Origin: Clostridiales bacterium
Lineage (GTDB): Bacteria > Bacillota > Clostridia > Christensenellales > Christensenellaceae
Assembly: GCA_019420265.1 (NCBI GenBank)
Contig: JAHZHM010000325.1
Location: forward strand, 1-8,249
DNA length: 8,249 bases
Direction: 5' to 3'
Made by a program: the position numbers and the translations under genes. Below, in pieces: positions 6,566-8,249 of the stretch (the first letter of the stretch is position 1; each line of letters begins with the position of its first letter). A model generated the notes under the pieces. That model ran no database searches. It had not been told where the DNA came from and worked only from the letters and a program-made list of their open reading frames with translations.

Positions 6566-6602
6566 GTGCAAATACTCCCGGTTAAGGCGTAGTAATTTGC
6601 GC
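6566..6602 (+). promoter_or_regulatory. Predicted hairpin in rpsU leader
   Basis: GCAAATACT at 6568-6576 pairs with AGT 6591-6593 and ATTTGC 6595-6600, with A6594 bulged; two more pairs (one G-U) extend it to 6566/6602. The 14-nt loop (6577-6590) begins CCCGG. CTCCC at 6575-6579 is complementary to GGGAG at 6613-6617 in the rpsU ribosome site, so an alternative fold could hide that site. No known ribosomal leader motif was recognised. Confidence 0.45.
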
Positions 6603-6612
6603 ATTTGATTAT

Positions 6613-6623
6613 GGGAGGGGGGG
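6613..6623 (+). promoter_or_regulatory. rpsU: Extended purine Shine-Dalgarno of rpsU
   Basis: GGGAGG at 6613-6618 continues into further G bases to 6623, 6 nt before ATG 6630; the core GGAGG is 11 nt from the start. The seven-G run is unusual beside the ordinary AGGAGG sites of serS and the HIT gene. It fixes the rpsU start. Confidence 0.75.
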
Positions 6624-6629
6624 AAAAAG

Positions 6630-6803
6630 ATGTCTGAAATACGCGTAGGCGAAAATGAGTCTCTGGAGAGCGCTCTGAAGCGGTTTAAAAGAAAATGCGC
6701 AAGAGCTGGTGTTCTCGCAGAGGTCAGAAAGCGCGAGCATTATGAAAAGCCCAGTGTTAAGAGAAAGAAGAAGGCTGAGGCTGCTAGAAAGAGAAAACAC
6801 TAA
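6630..6803 (+). CDS. rpsU: Small ribosomal subunit protein bS21
   Basis: A 57-residue basic protein of the 30S subunit, located near the 3' end of 16S rRNA that pairs with Shine-Dalgarno sequences (known). The protein begins [20 protein letters not shown] and continues [21 protein letters not shown], the conserved S21 core, then a lysine/arginine-rich tail [14 protein letters not shown]. The length equals that of typical Bacillota S21. ATG 6630 follows the purine-rich ribosome site, and TAA is at 6801-6803. It has its own strong promoter upstream and its own hairpin terminator downstream, so it appears to be transcribed alone. The position just before yqfC-yqfD is common in Clostridia. Identification is secure. 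Confidence 0.96.
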   Translation: MSEIRVGENESLESALKRFKRKCARAGVLAEVRKREHYEKPSVKRKKKAEAARKRKH

Positions 6804-6809
6804 AAGCAT

Positions 6810-6840
6810 AAAACAACGGCAGAGATGCCGTTGTTTTTTT
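6810..6840 (+). terminator. Intrinsic terminator after rpsU
   Basis: ACAACGGCA at 6813-6821 pairs with TGCCGTTGT at 6826-6834 around a GAGA tetraloop of GNRA type; A/T pairs extend the stem outward. A long T-run follows to 6840. It begins 6 nt after the rpsU stop and separates rpsU from yqfC. Confidence 0.92.
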
Positions 6841-6842
6841 GT

Positions 6843-6872
6843 GTATTTTTTTGCGCCTTCTGCTCATAAAAT
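6843..6872 (+). promoter_or_regulatory. Possible sigma-E-type sporulation promoter for yqfC
   Basis: CATAAAAT at 6865-6872 resembles the sigma-E -10 element CATACAnT, with one mismatch. GTATTTT at 6843-6849 is a loose match to the -35 KMATATT, 15 bp upstream. In Bacillus subtilis yqfC and yqfD are sigma-E-dependent, and a terminator just upstream makes a local promoter necessary. Against it, the predicted start near 6879 leaves only about 13 nt before the ATG. No sigma-A promoter was seen in the gap. Confidence 0.3.
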
Positions 6873-6891
6873 AGACGCAGGTGGTGAAAAA

Positions 6892-7206
6892 ATGGCAGCA
6901 AAGGCGAGAAAACGCAAAAAAAATTGGAGGCTTCGGGCCGGCGCGGTGATGGAGTTTCCGCCACAGGTTGTGGCAAATGGGCTGGGCATCCATGTTTATG
7001 ATAACACGGCTTGCACGGTTGAGGGGTTTTTGAATATTGCGGCATACTCGGAAAAAGTGCTCAAGCTCACGACGGAGTTTGGCGATATTTGTTTTCTTGG
7101 AAGGGATTTCTATGTCTGCTCTATGCAGGAAGGCGTGCTCTGCTTTACTGGGATCATCGAGCAAATACGATATGGGGATGCAGAGGAAATAAAGGGGGAG
7201 CCGTAA
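6892..7206 (+). CDS. yqfC: Sporulation protein YqfC
   Basis: A 104-residue member of the YabP/YqfC family; B. subtilis yqfC is a mother-cell sporulation gene of poorly known function. ATG 6892 is chosen because AGGTGG at 6879-6884 is 7 nt upstream; the open frame extends further upstream into rpsU and its terminator but has no support there. The N-terminus is basic (MAAKARKRKKNWRLR). The family pattern follows: GAVMEFPPQVV, then a stretch with VYDNTACTVEGFLNIAAYSE in the place of the usual nucleation-like IENHKGIleY, then LKLTTEFGDICFLGRDFYVCSMQEGVLCFTGIIEQIRY, the repeated short beta strands ending in the G-x-I-x-x-I motif. No signal peptide or membrane helix is seen. It directly abuts yqfD, as in other sporulating Bacillota, so the two should be co-expressed. 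Confidence 0.88.
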   Translation: MAAKARKRKKNWRLRAGAVMEFPPQVVANGLGIHVYDNTACTVEGFLNIAAYSEKVLKLTTEFGDICFLGRDFYVCSMQEGVLCFTGIIEQIRYGDAEEIKGEP

Positions 7207-8249
7207 TTGCTATATTTATGGTATTTTCTTTTTGGATATGTTATCATTAACGTGGAATTGCTGGGTGTGGAGCGCCTGTTAAACGCTGCCGCAAAGGAAG
7301 GCCTGCAGTTTTTGGAATTGCAGCGCAAAAGCTATACGCAGTTTCGCGCCAAGCTATCTGTGCGGGATTATAAGAAGCTGCAGAAAATGCTGCCGGAACA
7401 GGCGAAGGTTATAGTGGAAAAGCGCGGCGGGGGAGCGGCAGTTTTGGACTTCCTGCGCAGACGCTGGATTCTGGGTGTTGGGGCGGCGCTCACAATTTGC
7501 GTGGTGGTGATTCTCTCGCTGTTTTGCGTGCGCATTCGCGTCGAGGGGCTGACAAGCATCAGCGAATACGATGTGTATCTGGTGATGCAGGAGGCCGGAG
7601 CAAAGGAGTTTGCGCTCAAAAGCCGCATTGACACCAAAAAGCTGGAGCGGGCGATTTGGAATGCCTTTCCGGATTTGACGTATGTCTACGTCTCCTTTGA
7701 CGGCGCAAGCCTGGTGGCAGAGATTCGGGAGCGCACTCCAAAGCCTGAGATTCGGGAGGAGCAGCCCTGTGCGGTTTACGCGCTCAAAAGCGGCGTGGTA
7801 GAGCAGGTTATCGTAACTGGCGGACAGGCGGTTGTGGCCGAAGGAGAGCAAGTTTCGGAAGGGCAGCTGCTGATTGCGGGAAACTACCTCAAAGGAGAAA
7901 CGCCTATTTCCATGCCTGCGAGAGGTGTCGTCATCGCAAGGGTTGATTATATTGCCAAGGCGGAGGCGACCATCAGCAGCTATGATAAAGTCCCGACAGG
8001 GGAGACGGCAGTTGAGCGCTATATGCTGCTGGGAAAGCAGAAAATACATCTTTTGGGGGAGAATCCGTTTCCTGAATTTATCGAAAAAGAGGAGGTGGTG
8101 GGCGAGATCGGAAAGAATGGCCCGCTGCATTTACAGATTATAGAAAAGACATACTATAACGCAAAGAGCGTTTATTCGCCGGAAAAGAAGCAGGCGGCTT
8201 TGGTGAGCGCAGAGGAAAAGGCCTATCAAAGCCTGTATGCCCAGATGCC
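7207..8249 (+). CDS. yqfD: Sporulation protein YqfD (3' end cut off)
   Basis: Mother-cell sporulation membrane protein (stage IV type in Bacillus nomenclature); its biochemical role is unknown. The TTG at 7207 is the chosen start: it directly follows the yqfC stop, GGGGGAG at 7194-7200 lies 6 nt upstream, and it yields the family N-terminus MLYLWYFLFGYVIINVEL. The first 347 residues are in the window; the family is about 390-400, so about 50 are missing. Seen: an N-terminal domain 1-80 (V-x-V-E-G-like start, ERLLNAAAKEG); one transmembrane helix about 87-107 (WILGVGAALTICVVVILSLFCV); then RIRVEGLTSISEYDV, a segment that looks POTRA- or FtsQ-like (inference), with VSFDGASLVAEIRERTPKP at 162-180; then beta-rich YALKSGVVEQVIVTGGQAVVAEGEQVSEGQLLIAG at 191-225, similar to lipoyl/barrel-sandwich folds. 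A GTG at 7252 would remove the conserved start. Confidence 0.9.
   Translation, partial: MLYLWYFLFGYVIINVELLGVERLLNAAAKEGLQFLELQRKSYTQFRAKLSVRDYKKLQKMLPEQAKVIVEKRGGGAAVLDFLRRRWILGVGAALTICVVVILSLFCVRIRVEGLTSISEYDVYLVMQEAGAKEFALKSRIDTKKLERAIWNAFPDLTYVYVSFDGASLVAEIRERTPKPEIREEQPCAVYALKSGVVEQVIVTGGQAVVAEGEQVSEGQLLIAGNYLKGETPISMPARGVVIARVDYIAKAEATISSYDKVPTGETAVERYMLLGKQKIHLLGENPFPEFIEKEEVVGEIGKNGPLHLQIIEKTYYNAKSVYSPEKKQAALVSAEEKAYQSLYAQM

Noticed and set aside
7354..8130. A 258-residue minus-strand frame opposite yqfD
   Set aside because: yqfD on the plus strand has a ribosome site, family motifs and linkage to yqfC; the antisense frame is rich in histidine, arginine and cysteine, as is common in shadow frames.
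1..8249. Mobile elements, CRISPR arrays, tRNA or rRNA genes, phage or toxin-antitoxin genes
   Set aside because: No direct repeat arrays, transposase motifs, cloverleaf-type sequences or defence-type domains were seen. All gaps are explained by the T-box, promoters and terminators described.

Overview
The window reads as chromosomal DNA from an endospore-forming member of the Bacillota, most likely class Clostridia. The evidence is the gene order prmA-rsmE-mtaB-HIT followed by rpsU-yqfC-yqfD, the T-box leader on serS, the strong AGGAGG-type ribosome binding sites, and the sporulation genes yqfC and yqfD. Codon use is fairly GC-rich (many gcg, ggc and ctg codons), which would suit a gut lineage of Clostridia. 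I cannot name a genus from the sequence alone.

Positions 1-4786, plus strand: a tightly packed run of translation-related genes. It holds the 3' part of a tRNA-dihydrouridine synthase (dusB), a small two-helix membrane protein of YcxB type, prmA (methylates ribosomal protein L11), rsmE (methylates 16S rRNA), mtaB (methylthiolates tRNA) and a HIT-family phosphoramidase. prmA/rsmE overlap by 4 bp and rsmE/mtaB are 1 bp apart, so translational coupling is likely. A possible internal promoter overlaps the dusB stop codon and could drive the genes downstream.

Positions 4808-6445, minus strand: serS faces the first operon across a shared hairpin terminator that works in both directions. Upstream of serS lies a T-box leader of about 230 nt. 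Its apical Stem I, Stem III, T-box sequence with UGGC, terminator hairpin and promoter can all be seen. The UGGC fits a tRNA ending in GCCA, which suits tRNA-Ser. The SerRS itself departs from ordinary bacterial SerRS around the active site.

Positions 6446-6629: a divergent control region. The serS and rpsU promoters point away from each other, and an inverted repeat with 12-bp arms sits midway between the two -35 boxes. The rpsU leader can fold into a hairpin whose top includes CTCCC, complementary to the rpsU Shine-Dalgarno sequence.

Positions 6630-8249, plus strand: rpsU (57 aa) followed by its own terminator, then the sporulation pair yqfC and yqfD. yqfD starts with TTG directly after the yqfC stop and runs off the window. 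rpsU and yqfD are easy to miss because one is short and the other has a non-ATG start and no stop here.

I found no mobile element, CRISPR array, tRNA or rRNA gene. The window is mostly conserved housekeeping DNA. The less ordinary parts are the serS/rpsU control region, the divergent SerRS and the small membrane protein.
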